Part shown: positions 37,721 through 48,967 of the stretch, piece after piece | Position numbering within the stretch: position 1 is the first letter of the stretch | How the letters are laid out: each line of letters starts with the position of its first letter | Assembly (NCBI RefSeq): GCF_016802725.1 | Contig: NC_052677.1 | Span: 14,868,329 to 14,932,328, forward strand | From: Solenopsis invicta | Lineage: Eukaryota > Arthropoda > Insecta > Hymenoptera > Formicidae | DNA length: 64,000 nt | Direction: 5' to 3' | The notes under the pieces: model-generated | The model's input: only the letters and a program-made list of their open reading frames with translations | What the model was told of the DNA's origin: nothing | Databases searched by the model: none | Made by a program: the position numbers and the translations under genes

Positions 37721-38533
37721 GCATGTGTTATTATTACTATCGTTTAATATACACGGCGTACTGGTATTATTCGATTCGGTGCAAATTTTGTCTTAACAAA
37801 GCCGTCAAGACACGAATGACTTTCTCAAGAGTTGCAGATAAGCTTGATGCAATTAAACAATTATATAATTCATATTATATTATTTTCGGCGAAATCGGAA
37901 GAGTCAAATCCAAATTCGAATTAAAGTCACGATTTATGCACCTTGTAAATTGATCTGTTATATGTCTAACAGCTATTTAAGGCTCAAGATACTTGGAGGA
38001 ACAAAATTCGTTTTTATTTTACCTCTTAGATGCAAATGTCTACATTTTGAGAGTGTGTTGAACTTCCGGCACCTCAGATTTTACAAATTCGGAGATTTAA
38101 CAAATACGATGAATATAGAATTGCTAACGATTTGCAATTGTCTGCAGTATAACTAGAGCAGACGAGTGATTTTTTTTCGACATATCGATTGTTATAATCG
38201 GCTTAGTCGTTCGGTTGTATAGTGAAACGTGCGACTGGCTGTATAGCCAGTGTATACACGCGTGTATGCACGCAAGTGAAATACGAAAGCACGATCTCTT
38301 AAACTTTTTGCGTGATACAGAACCAAAGAATCTTCTAATAAATTAATTTATATGTATATAGAGAAATATTCACATGGCAGTTCTCGTAAAATTAAATTTG
38401 CAAGTAATCCACTTCATGTTACTTAGAATCAATATATTTTTTAATAATTAATCCTTTGCAGGCAACGTAGATCTTTTAATATCCAGGCGATTTTTCTATT
38501 TTTAATTATTCGGACACCTCAAATTCATACATG
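37721..38533. other. AT-rich stretch containing adjacent palindromes
   Basis: Open frames of 76 and 68 codons at 37723-38156 have no recognised domain. Two adjacent palindromes at 38234-38267 are listed separately. Confidence 0.5.
38234..38267. repeat. Two adjacent palindromes
   Basis: ACTGGCT-GTAT-AGCCAGT (38234-38251) is followed two bases later by the perfect 14-bp palindrome ATACACGCGTGTAT (38254-38267). Back-to-back dyads of this kind suggest paired binding sites for dimeric factors or a cruciform-prone locus. No factor can be assigned. Confidence 0.7.
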
Positions 38534-38674
38534 TACGCGGAAAAAAAATTTTTTAGTTGTTGCAGCAAGAATCTGTGTGCTAACTAAATTTCAATTGTAC
38601 ATAACTAAAATTTATGTACCACGCACAGATTTTTGCTGCTGCAACTAACTGTAACTAATCCTTTTTTCCGCGTA
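38534..38674. mobile_element. Hairpin MITE, TACGCGGAAAA ends
   Basis: TACGCGGAAAAAA at 38534 mirrors TTTTTTCCGCGTA ending at 38674, and the repeat continues inward through TAGTTGTTGCAGCA and AATCTGTG on both arms. Total length is about 141 bp and TA forms both termini, as for TA-targeting DNA elements. It has no coding capacity. Confidence 0.8.
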
Positions 38675-39589
38675 TGAAAACAATAAGAAACGTTTTGAAT
38701 CAAACAACTCTAAAATCGTATTCCTAAATATTGAAAAAGTACACCAGATTTTTGAGCTCATTAACCCTTTGAAAAACATAATGTTACCTCATTATGTCTA
38801 AAGATAAGACATTAAAGATGAAACATTTTTTAAAACATTGAGAAAACCATGAAAAAATGACAGATTGTTTTATATTATATTTGAAAGTAGCAGAAAAAAT
38901 TTGATGGCAATTTTTTATCTCGATAAAAAATTATTTCAATAAAAAGTAAATGTGCTCTAATGATTATATAATTAACAACGAGATAATAAAAAATTCTGAA
39001 TTTTTTTATTTAAGTCATTTTTTTTATTCAAGATGATTTATGTAAAATGTTATCGCGATGCGGAGATCAGTTCTATAAAATAAAATTTATTTATTTATTT
39101 ATAAAATAATTAAATATAATCACAATAAAACTTTGTATAAATCATCTCGAATACTTTTAAACTATGTATTTAAAAAATGAGATTTTTCTCAAATAATTGT
39201 AAATAGTTGTAAATAAATAATTTAATTTTTAATAATAAAAAGTTATGTTATTAAGTAAAAATATAATTTTATTCACACAACTTTCATACGTATATAGTTT
39301 ATTTGACGTGTTAATATTAAACACATTTCCAAATTTTTAGGGAGGAAAAAGATTCTCATACTTTAGATGATTGTTACTCTTGGTTATTATAAATCGATTT
39401 TCAATTTAATATCAATTTAATATTGCTGCTATTTCACGTTCAACTTAGAACTGTTTTAATACTAAAAAGTTATTCGACACGTAGTTGCGTGAAATAAAAT
39501 GACACAATAAATATCAGCGCTAAGATTTAACTGTGATCTAAAAGACTTTTCGTTTAATATTTGTGTTTTCAAATTTTATTTATTTGCAG
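38675..39589. other. AT-rich stretch
   Basis: A/T-rich with many TTTATTT and AATAATT runs. Nothing was recognised until the acceptor tract at the right edge. Confidence 0.55.
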
Positions 39590-39721
39590 GGACTTGCTGT
39601 ACGTTCGATACACTCTCCCTCTTATGCAGTGATTCAGCGGTGTCTGCGGAAGATTAACAATATTTTGGAACTAACCTCAACACGGATGATGAAAAGATAT
39701 CTGTCGATAATCCAACGATGA
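39590..39721 (+). CDS. Candidate terminal exon, 43 codons
   Basis: A TTTTATTTATTTGCAG acceptor is followed by a frame in phase 0 that runs 43 codons from GLAVRSIHSPSYAVIQRC to the stop TGA at 39719-39721. GC rises at the acceptor and continues into the CpG-rich block beyond. No homologous protein was recognised, and there is no polyadenylation signal close by that I trust. A non-coding exon or a chance frame is a real alternative. Confidence 0.25.
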   Translation, partial: GLAVRSIHSPSYAVIQRCLRKINNILELTSTRMMKRYLSIIQR

Positions 39722-40560
39722 ATCGGGGACGATTCCGAAGAGCGAGAATCCTTGGAAACACCGAATGAACCCTCGTCACGCGATCACAATTCACACGCGT
39801 CGATATAAAATATCACGATTAAATTACAGTTACGAATGATCAAGCGTTCGATACTCTCGGCACGTTCGAATCCGCGACCCGTTTCGTCATCGACAGACAA
39901 AAGCTGCAGAAAGAGTGCGAATGTAAGACGCGACACTCCCCGTCTCGTACTCCCCGATATTAAAATTCCCACGCGCGATTCACTTATTACGTATGAGACG
40001 CGAGAACGCGGTGTGTCGTCTCCGTCACATGCGAACGCTCGAGCGACTCGGCGACGAGTGAGGCAGAGTGAGGCGAGGGCGGCGAGGGCGAGACTCGTAC
40101 CGCGTGAAGGTGAAGGTTAGGGCATCGTTCGCGCGTCAGACGCCATAACACCGCGACCGCTGGATTACGCATTATAACAGTACGCAACGGCCTTGGTATG
40201 TTCGATACTACATAACAGTGACGCACGATTCGATGTCGTTCGCGTATCGGCCCGTCTACCAATGGTTCCCGCCAATAGAGTCCGTGACGCGGAACGCCAA
40301 CGACGCTCTCGACAACTGTGAAATGTAAGAGGTACGCACTTGTCATCGGATCGTTCCGAGATCGTCCCTCGTTCGAGTAGAAATCTCGCGGCTTCCGATA
40401 TTAATACGCACACGCGCGACACACTTTTCACGCGGAAGAGGAAACGCGACGAGACATCTCCGCGCAGCGACGACGCGACGCGACAACCGAACGGTGGCAA
40501 ACTTCACGCCTTTTGAACTCGCAATGGCGCATTCGATAACTCGATGTGGACGGCCCGTGA
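39722..40560. promoter_or_regulatory. Large CpG-rich segment
   Basis: The longest CpG-rich block in the window, with CG dinucleotides throughout (for example GGCGACGAGTGAGGCAGAG near 40050 and GACGACGCGACGCGACAACC near 40468). Frames of 94 codons plus and 111-119 codons minus overlap with no conserved motif. Its size and sharp borders make it the strongest promoter or first-exon candidate in the window. Direction is undetermined. Confidence 0.4.
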
Positions 40561-41111
40561 ATTTCCTTTCACTATATTAATGCATTCTGCGCTACAATGG
40601 CATTGATTGATTCAATAACGTTCGTTTAGTATTTTCAACATTAATAGGCCCGTAAATTTTGACTGGTAAAAATTCTCTGAAAGATAGTAATCTGCAACGG
40701 ACTTAGCGAACTATTTCGCCTTCGCGTATATTCATAATATTGCGACGAATGGCGTTGCGCGACCAGCACGCTAGAAATTCTTACGCCGAATTTATTTCTA
40801 GCGTTATTAAAGCGGAAATGAGAAACATCGTGGGCAATTTCAATTAGGTATGAGATTACACATTCAGCAATCTTGATAAGGTATTCTCGCGATTCGTGTC
40901 CAACAAGTAAAAAAAGTAAAAAACAGTGAGATAAATGTAAGTGTATAACGCGAAACTCGATACGACGTTCCCGATATGCATTCGACATTTCTATTATTAA
41001 AGTCCGCGCACGCGATTTATTTCACTGTACATGTTAGAAACGTGAAAAGTGTGCGAAATACTCGACTATATATAAATGCTCATATCCATTTTTACCAATG
41101 TGAATTAATTT
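40561..41111. other. Moderate AT stretch
   Basis: Mixed composition with a 115-codon minus frame at 40641-40988 that has no recognised motif. Nothing else was supported. Confidence 0.45.
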
Positions 41112-41193
41112 CAATCTCGGATTAACTTATCTTTTTCTAAGAATTTTAAGAATCTATAAGAAAATAGATAAAGAGTAACTTAAACCGAGATTG
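41112..41193. repeat. Hairpin repeat, CAATCTCGG ends
   Basis: CAATCTCGGATTAACTTA (41112) is mirrored by the reverse complement of the right arm (CAATCTCGGTTTAAGTTA, ending 41193). Weaker similarity continues outward to about 41098 and 41216. It is probably a small foldback element. Confidence 0.6.
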
Positions 41194-44100
41194 TAACCTT
41201 AGTTATTTTGGAATGACCCCAGCTTGTAAAATTTTAATTTCTTTCGAAGACCGTCATTACTTGGATTTTGTTCAGTTCTCTGTTTTTTCTTTCTTTTTTT
41301 TAGACAAAATTCTTATTTTTGTTATATGTATGGCGAATTGCTAAAGTACATTCAGTTATTTCTTTTTCCTTCAAAGATCAAAAATATGAATACAACAACC
41401 GATTAAATGTGTTGGGGTCTAATTAATGTGATTATTATGGAACTTTTAAGAGGTAACCGCGAAGATTAAAAATCCAATTCTTATTTGTATTTATTTCAGA
41501 CTAATTGATTGCAGTCACTGATGATACCTTGTATGTAATAAAAGATTGTATCAGTTAAGATAATATATTATTAAGTTAATCTATAGAAAAATGGTAGAAT
41601 TGGGTATTAGAGGATAACTGACAAGGTCCAGATTGTACAATAAAAAGTATTTTGTTTTTAATATTTAAAATTAAAGTTTATTAAAACTTTTGTGTAAAAT
41701 TTTTAATTATGTTTGATTATGTTTGATTTTTGATTACATTGATTAAATATTTTATTAAATTAGCATTCAACATTTTTTGTGTTAAAATAACAAAATTTAT
41801 AGGTGAATAAATAATAACACAAAAATTATATAGTTTGAAATTATATAGTTCTGAAAATTAATTGAAAGACAAATGAATAATTTGTGTCAACATATTGTAA
41901 ATGTTAATTTTGAAAAAATATGCTTTCAAAATTTATTTTCAAATTGTATCAAATTAATCTTTTACATTATATTTGTGTTATTTTCTAATATATTCTTGTG
42001 ATAAATTAATACAAAAATTTGAGTGTTTGAAACGTATGATTTACGTTAAATTTAACATTTATGTTAAATTTTCCAACTGTGTATCTGTACTTGTGATACT
42101 ACGTCAAGGAAGTTTAATGTTCGCGCATACTATTATGCCCGATAGGACGTTATACATTACAAGGATATTTTACAGTCGCGATATGTAATACATGTAATAA
42201 TATACGTAATTCAATATTCTCTCAGATATTTATTCACGCGTATTACCCACTGATTCTGACAGAATAAAATCCGCAAAATGAGACGCGATAATGACGCCAA
42301 ATTGCCACCGAATCGTTTTGTAATATACAGTATACCGAGCATTACGAATTCATATCGCGACGAGTTATCGTCGTTGTTTGGAGCCGAAGAATTTTAAATA
42401 AAGAAAAGAAGAGAATTATACTTTGACGTGACGGATAAGTTTCACTCGGATAAAATTGCGCGATCGTCGTAAAGTATTAATTAATGACGATGTATAACGT
42501 ATATGAGCGTTCGCGTCAGATTGCTGGTTGGCCGTTGAAATATTCGATCTTGCGATAAGGAAACTTTATCATTATTAATGCGTCCGTCGTCACGTGTTAC
42601 ATTAATTGATTTCATTAATTATTATACATTAATTATACATCTAATACATATTTTGTACACGTCAAATCACTAGATGTACATAATTAAATTATCAGACGTA
42701 ATGTGATACAAAGAAGAATGATACGAAAAGGCTTATTTTTGCTGTGCTCGAGAAAAGTAAAATAAATACTATTTTTTATAATTTGTCAGACGCGAAATAT
42801 GACGGAACTAATCAAACTTACATGACAAGAGCACAGAAAACTTAGTTTAAATCGGGAAAATACGTGGCATTACAGTTATTCGCGAGACAGGTCGCTGACA
42901 GGTTACATATATCTTTGGTACATAGTGTGATACATCATATTTTGACATTAAAAATGTAAAATATTTTATAAAAATGCTGCAAGATACCTGAGTCGTCAAA
43001 TAAAGTCCAGCACTAAATACAGTCCACCTTTGAATTTATTACTTAAAAACGCGCTTTACATTTGTTAGTATATATGATCAAAAAATATGTTATAGGAAGT
43101 ATATAAAGAGAGATTAGACATTTAATTCCGACAGTAACGCATCTGTTTAGTGCAACAAAAATTTGTGACGAAATGAGTGTATGAACCGTTTTTATAAAGA
43201 TTTGCATCAAAGTTTATCAAGTATATTTTCAATATTACAAATTTTTAAGAAGTTAAAATTGCATCCAAATGGTTAGAAATTTTCAAAAGTTAAAAAATTA
43301 ATTATAACTAAATTAAAAATAATTGAGTTGTTTAATAATAGAGTAAACCCTAACGGATTTTGTTTCTGTTATAAATAATTATTTTAAAACTGATTTAAAA
43401 GATAATGTTTCTTTTGTTATATTTCCAGTTTATTTTTTATTAAAATAATGAAATGAAGCATCAGAGTTAAAGAAAATTGTTTTATTTATTTACAAATATT
43501 TTATATAAAAAATACATTTTATTTTTGTGAGTGATTGAAGTAGAAAGATTATATTTTTGCTTAGTTTATTTCAATATTTTCAGAAATAAAGTTTTTAAAA
43601 AAATTAATTGAACCTTAGTATCCTCAGGAACCTCAGTTATTTAATAATGAAAACATCAATCACGCAACAGAATGTTTTCATGTTGTTACACAAATATGTT
43701 CAAGACGACTTTGTCAATGGACCATCGTGACTCTCCTTATGTATATTTTTTCGTTGTATAATTTTTTTGTTGTCTATCTTATTTTCCTCAAGCACAACAA
43801 AAACAGGCGCTTTTTCGTAACATTTTTTCTTTATCAAGCGCTTCGTCTATGGATTTTTTGGCAAACTGAATGGCTTGTTTATCGAAAAACTGTTTATAAT
43901 ATTATTCTTAGACTCGTTTATGTAGCTTAAGTATAAACTTATTTTCTACCGTTTTCTAGTTTCAAGAATATAATAAGCTTATATTCTGAATAAATGAAGA
44001 TTGTGCATTAATTATAGCATAATGCAATTAATTTTATATTCTTGCATTAGCAACTCTTCATTTAACAATGTGATTAATGATAATATTTCACGATTTAAAT

Positions 44101-44656
44101 TTGTAACGTCCAGTTGCATTCGACACACGTTTTAATGCGTCTCTTAAGAGATCGTAATAAATAGAAAAACGGGAATCGCAGTAAACGTGTTATCCGTTAA
44201 TGAAATTCCGTAATTCATTCTGTGCACGAGATTTGTATTAAAATTCGTCAATTATATAAATACGTTACGCAAAGAACAGATGGTTTCATGAGCCATCCTC
44301 TGTAATAAATCATTTATATTCTTGCGATTTAACGGCATTGTAATATCTAATAATAACGGCAATAACATCACGCGATTTAAATTTGCAACATTCGGTCGCA
44401 TTTGACAATTTAACGAGCCCAATTTCCGAAATTAATAATTTCAATTAGTTACATATTATAGTTGTATGTTTACAGCATTAATCCGAGAATAGTCAACTGA
44501 AGTGTCTGTCACATTTTATCGTCAAAAAAGTGAAAGCTCATGTCACAACAAATTTTATTCACCCAAATCCCGGTTATTTTTACTTTTACTGATTCAAAAT
44601 CCATATCTTTCAATCGATTATTCCAATTTGTACAATAGAAATAAATTGTTACTTGT
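41194..44656. other. AT-rich stretch with one dispersed repeat
   Basis: Strongly AT-rich and largely featureless. A short direct repeat TTATATAGTTTG/TTATATAGTTCT lies near 41827-41853, and the dispersed repeat copy at 42980-43075 is listed separately. Moderate-GC patches occur at 42260-42560. Open frames of 66-71 codons have no recognised motif. Confidence 0.5.
42980..43075 (+). repeat. Dispersed repeat, copy B
   Basis: Matches 11749-11836 in the same orientation: CAAGATACC, a shared CAGCACTAAA block, and ACTTAAAAACGCG followed by TTTTAC or CTTTAC. The intervening sequence is diverged. It marks an interspersed family with at least two members in the window. Confidence 0.6.
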
Positions 44657-44745
44657 ACACAGAAAAAAATTATTAAATCAACAATTATATTTCCATATAT
44701 AAACAGAGTATGAAATTTTCTGGAAAGAATTTGAAATTTTTATTA
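44657..44745 (+). mobile_element. Half-copy of the 46676 hairpin element
   Basis: ACACAGAAAAAAATTATTAA, then AAATCAACAATT, CATATATAA and GGAAAGAATTT occur in the same order as the left arm of the element at 46676-46924. The right half is not visible, so this is a truncated or strongly diverged copy. Confidence 0.5.
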
Positions 44746-44866
44746 AACATCTTCAATTCTTAGAAATACTGCCATAATTAACTGCTTAATGTATTTCTTC
44801 TTTGTTTAATATTATCTTGGTTTTCTCCTTATTTTTTTTCAGAAGATATTAATTAAATCTAAGGCG

Positions 44867-45000
44867 AATATATAAGGCAAGGTTTTTATTTATCGACTGA
44901 TTAATCGCATTATACGCAAATGCAATTTTGTTTTAAAAAAGCTGCATTTACACATAATGCGACTGATCAATCGATGAATTAAAAAATTCACCTATAATGT
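44867..45000. mobile_element. Hairpin element with ATCGCATTAT arms
   Basis: The arm containing TTATCGACTGATTAATCGCA then TTATACGCAAATGCA is mirrored by TGCATTTACACATAATGCGA then CTGATCAATCGATGAA. Arms are about 60 bp and the loop is very short. It is structurally a MITE or foldback element, and lies directly upstream of the CpG-rich block at 45.3 kb. Confidence 0.75.
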
Positions 45001-45289
45001 CCGTAAATATTAATAAATTACAGAACAATCATTAATATAGACAATAAGTAATTAATAACAATAAATTTTTATTTGCGGCGTAAAAATTATCCCAAGTGGA
45101 AAGGGTAATTACTTCTTTGTTAAAGCGTAAAGGCCGTATATAAAAAAAAATTTAGCAGCAAGGAAATCAATAATTTGAATTTGCTATCGCCTACGTTACG
45201 CCTTAAATTTTTACCTGTGATTGATTCGCTTACTGCCCAAGTTTTACCGCTTACATTCTTTTTTGTGTGTGCTGTGACCTTATGAATTC
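45001..45289. other. AT-rich stretch before the CpG block
   Basis: Low GC sequence with an 80-codon minus frame (45120-45362) that has no known motif. Confidence 0.45.
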
Positions 45290-45880
45290 CGACCGCGTCA
45301 ACCGCACAACGCAATTCGCTGCAACGTGAATATACGCGAAGGCGAAGTAGTCCGCGAAGCACCGTCCGGCGGTGCTGTTCGGCTTTCGCAGTTTATTATC
45401 TAACGGTTAGCGGAACTTTTCGAATAATTTGCGTCTATTAATATCGAGAGACACCGAACGCCCAGTATCGGACGAGCGTTATTATACCGAATAAGTTATC
45501 GCAGTTGCAATGCAGCGTGCGTTAATATCGCACTCGGAAATTCGGAGTATCGGACGCGCGTCATAGCAGATTTAAACCGCGTGAAGTTGACGCCGCAACA
45601 GCTGCTGCCGCCACCGCCGCCGTCGCCGCCGTTCAGTCGCCGCCGTATCTTGCTTCGTAAATAAAGAGTGTCTCGCCACGTTCCTTCTTATACGCGTAAG
45701 TTTAAAAGCGAGTCATGCGTGTGGGTATTATTAATACCGCGAAGTGTTCAATAATAGTCGAAACGTGGGTACAATCAAGCAGCGGGAGCGTTAAATAGAC
45801 GGCGAATATCGACGTATTCCGGAACAATACAACGGCAAGTATTTCTCGACGCTATTGTAGTCCGCTTACGTATCTGCTTC
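45290..45880 (+). promoter_or_regulatory. CpG-rich block, possible promoter and first exon
   Basis: GC- and CpG-rich, with a (CCG)n-like tract at about 45602-45648. The donor ATACGC|GTAAGTTT lies at 45696, about 50 bases after the tract. Plus-strand frames are interrupted, so any exon ending at 45695 would be 5' UTR. The nearest downstream exon candidate on the same strand is 49169-49226, so a first exon spliced to it is a reasonable hypothesis. It overlaps the first unit of a three-copy diverged duplication. Confidence 0.35.
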
Positions 45881-45965
45881 GTGGATTTTGCGTAGGAATT
45901 GTTGAATCAATATCGGGAAGGCATCGAATTACAAAGTTGCATGTAAAATCATAATTAGTCGCAAC
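45458..45965 (+). repeat. Diverged segmental repeat, unit 1
   Basis: Shares ordered blocks with unit 2 at 47139: GGAC.xGCGTTATT, GCAGTTGCAATGCAG, TTAATATCGCACTCGGAAATTCG, CGAAACGT, CGAATAT and a final AAxTCGC-AC. Offset between units 1 and 2 at the GGAAATTCG block is about 1681 bases. Unit 1 is the most GC-rich and the only one carrying the CCG tract. Confidence 0.65.
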
Positions 45966-46675
45966 CTTGCTTTTGTCTTACCTGTACCTTTTAATTTGTA
46001 ACATAGTACGCTTGCCCAACGCGTGAACGTTAACCTTATCCTTTATGCGCGCGGTCACTGGACTGCATCATCGCGTCGCCTAAAGCATTTCACACGTACC
46101 TAATCGAGGTGTTCTCTGCGATTTTTGTTTCTGTTTCCGATATGCGTCGTAAATGAATCACGTGCGTAGATTTAAAAAAAAATACATAGTTTGCGAAGTA
46201 CGATGTTTTTTGTCGCACTTTATAGGTTATATCGTGTTCGACAAATTTAAACTTTATTTAAACTACGAATTGGAACAGGTGATTCTTATCGATTTTTTTT
46301 GTTGCTGAAAATGAATTCGCAGGTGAAATTGTTCTATCGTCGTCAAATTTTTTTTCAAGCTATTTTTTTATCTCAAAGGTACCAAAAAAAATTTCATTTT
46401 CGGCACTTTTAAGTTCAATTTTCTCAAAAATGTGACCTGATAGAGCAATATCGTTTTCGGATTTGTTTTCAGCGATTAAAAAGTCAAGAATTACTTAACT
46501 GATCCGGTTCGTAATATTATTAATATTAGTATTATTAATATTAAGCTGAGCAATTATGGATACATAGAAGAAGTAATTAAAAAACAATTTTTTGTGTATA
46601 CTTTAACACAATTACTTTTATTCCGATTGATCTGTATAAGTTTGCCACATTGCAATTTACTTGAGCAAGCCACGC

Positions 46676-46924
46676 AGAAAAAGATTAGTATAAAATCAAC
46701 AATTCATCGCTGCATATATAAGAATATAAAATCTTCTTGAAAGAATTTATAATCTTAAACAAACATAATTTGTTTACGTGAAGAACATTTTTTCTCTTCA
46801 CGTAAGCAAATTATATTTGTTTAAGATTATAATTTCTTCGAAAAAGATTTTATATCTTTGCTTATATATGAAAACAATGGACTTGTGATTTGATACTCAT
46901 TTTTCATACTCGTTTTTTTCTGTT
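46676..46924. mobile_element. Hairpin element with CAGAAAAA ends
   Basis: The core palindrome 46713-46870 begins CATATATAAG and ends CTTATATATG. Inside it, ATAATCTTAAACAAA and TTACGTGAAGA are mirrored almost perfectly around a short AT loop near 46790. Weaker similarity continues out to CAGAAAAA (46676) and TTTTTCTG (46917-46924), and TTGAGCAAG is inverted again at 46661 and 46971. Total arm length exceeds 100 bp. A half-copy is at 44657. Confidence 0.8.
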
Positions 46925-47138
46925 CAGATTCATTCAAATCGAATGCTTTTTCACGTGTTCTCAAGTTTCTTGCTCAAGCTAAAATAACTGCGATTTTATA
47001 ATCTACACGTTCGATAGATTTAATAAACGTAGACCTGCTCATTCATGTTTGACAAGTTTACTTGACTGGTTTCATGAGGGAATCTTTACGAATCAAAAAT
47101 GATATATGCTTATTAATATCAGAAATGCTAAATCGAAC

Positions 47139-47613
47139 AGTGCTAAATCGGACAGGCGTTATTCTATCAAATTGATAAATGACAGTTTCAATGCAGAATG
47201 CATTAATATCACGATCGGAAATTCGAGACGTCGGATTGTCAAATGCGCTCATTGCAAATTCAAATCGCATGCAGTTGTATGAAGACGTCATTAAAGACGT
47301 CTTGTTCCGTTCCTCTCTTTCCTCGTGTTAAAACGAATCGCACATTAACGTAGATACGCCGATATAAATATCGCGTGGTCAACGGCGACGAGTTATGTAA
47401 AGAGAATCGAAACGTAGTCTGATAGAATATCAGACGGTGTTAAATTGCGAATATTGGAGTATCTCAGAACGATCCAGCGACAAATAATATTTTCCACTAT
47501 TATCGTAACTGCGGATTTTACTCCGCAGCAGCCAGTGATAGCGCATGAATTAAAATTGAAAGAATATTGAATTACGTTTATTATACGTGCATTATACTTA
47601 CACATCGCGACTG
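47139..47613 (+). repeat. Diverged segmental repeat, unit 2
   Basis: Aligned to unit 1 by CAGTTTCAATGCAGAATGCA, TTAATATCACGATCGGAAATTCG, CGCATGCAGTTG, ATCGAAACGTAG and CACATCGCGACTG. More AT-rich than unit 1. Minus-strand frames of 77 and 109 codons run through it without known motifs. Confidence 0.65.
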
Positions 47614-48422
47614 TTATAAAATCCTTATAACTTATCGAGTGTCGTATCAGACACAATAGTATATTAATCTTCATCTTAACGCAGTCACAAGTACACATAT
47701 ATTTACATCTGGATCTTATCATTTGTTTTCTCGTTCACACATCAAAGAAAAAAAATTTATTGAACGAAAAAAAATTCATTAATGAAAAAAACATTTTCTT
47801 TAATCCTAAATTTTGATGCAAACATTCAAGTAAAAATATTTACCTTTAAATAAATAGATATATTACCTTAAGTATACAATTTTGTATTTTTCAAGGTATT
47901 TTTACATTTTTTACATTTAAATAATAATTTTACAAATAAACCAATAGTATTATTAAACTTAAGCAAATTGTTTTCTAAGATTAAAAAATCTTATTATCTC
48001 AAATATAAACTTAACAACAGTAAATATTTTTCTATAACTTAAAGAAAAAAAACATACTTGATTAAAAATTATTTCTTCATATTATTTATATAAATATTTT
48101 TATTAAGAAACTTTAAGTTTTATTTACCCGACTATAAGTAAATAATTATTCACCACATAGAGTAAACAATCCGTTTACGTTAAGTAAATTTTTTGGTCTT
48201 AAGATATTTTTTTCTCTTAGTGCACGTATCTCTACATTTTCTTACGCGTGTTGAATGAATCGTGCGCGTCATTTTTTAATATTAGAAATATCGGACACAT
48301 ATCGGAAATGTATTGAGTGTCGCGTTACTCTTTTACATTCGTCTCACAACTTTTACTTGTCGAAGATCGAAGACAAATCGCGCGTACAAATGTGTCGAGA
48401 GTGGCAAATGAAGTGTCAGACA
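47614..48422. other. AT-rich spacer with CACTAAGAGAAAAAAA-type end
   Basis: Poly-A and poly-T rich. The minus-strand motif TGCACTAAGAGAAAAAAATA near 48206-48225 resembles the ends of the elements at 48741 and 62542. No convincing partner end was found; CACACATCAAAG near 47735 is weak. Confidence 0.35.
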
Positions 48423-48739
48423 TGCATTAATCGGGTATTTAACGCAGTTCTAGTGCATTGATATTGTGAGGAAAAAGAAATTCCAAGCGTCGAATGCGCT
48501 CGTCGCATATTCAAACCGTACAAAAGCTGCCGGCGTTCAATCATCGCGTCGCTACGCGAAAATGACTCGTCTCGTTCCTTTTTTCATAAGAGCGAATCAC
48601 ATGTGTGTGTATGTGTGTATTAATTTCGGAAGCGTTAAAATAGATATTCAGCAATCTGGCAGCTTTTACTTGTCGAAGACAAACCACATACAGTATATGT
48701 CGAATGCGAACTGTAATCATGTCTAATCGTAATTAGCCG
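48423..48739 (+). repeat. Diverged segmental repeat, unit 3
   Basis: Matches units 1 and 2 in AACGCAGTTCTAGTGCATTG, GAAATTCC, CGAATGCGCTCG, GTCTCGTTCC (shared as GTCTTGTTCC in unit 2) and the final TAATCGTAATTAGCCG against unit 1 ATAATTAGTCGCAAC. Offset from unit 2 is about 1259 bases. Frames of 68 and 86 codons cross it with no known motif. Confidence 0.55.
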
Positions 48740-48740
48740 T

Positions 48741-48967
48741 ATATTGAGAGAAAAAATTACTCAATTTTAATACATATTTGTTTAAATAGTTGCAATGAAA
48801 TATTTATTTATGATACATAAATATTTACTCGATAAAAAAATTATAGTTAAATTTAATTATTTTAGTTTTCATACATACTAAAAAGATATTTACTTACGTT
48901 TACTAAATATTGCAACTATTCAAACAAATGTTTATTAAAATTTAGTATTTTTTTCTTTCAGTGTAAT
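48741..48967. mobile_element. Hairpin element with ACTGAAAGAAAAAA ends
   Basis: The left arm (ATTGAGAGAAAAAATTACTC, then ATTTGTTTAAATAGTTGCAAT) is mirrored by the right arm (ACTGAAAGAAAAAAATACTA, then ATTTGTTTGAATAGTTGCAAT on the minus strand), about 55 bp per arm. The terminal motif resembles that of the element at 62542 (ACACTGAAAAAA), so these may be related families. Confidence 0.75.

Noticed and set aside
45590..45660. Poly-Ala coding frame from the CCG tract
   Set aside because: The frame has an upstream stop, no start codon and ends at TAA soon after; better read as 5' non-coding sequence.
47735..48225. Complete TIR element between CACACATCAAAG and CACTAAGAG ends
   Set aside because: Arm similarity is limited to A-rich runs; only the right end is convincing.
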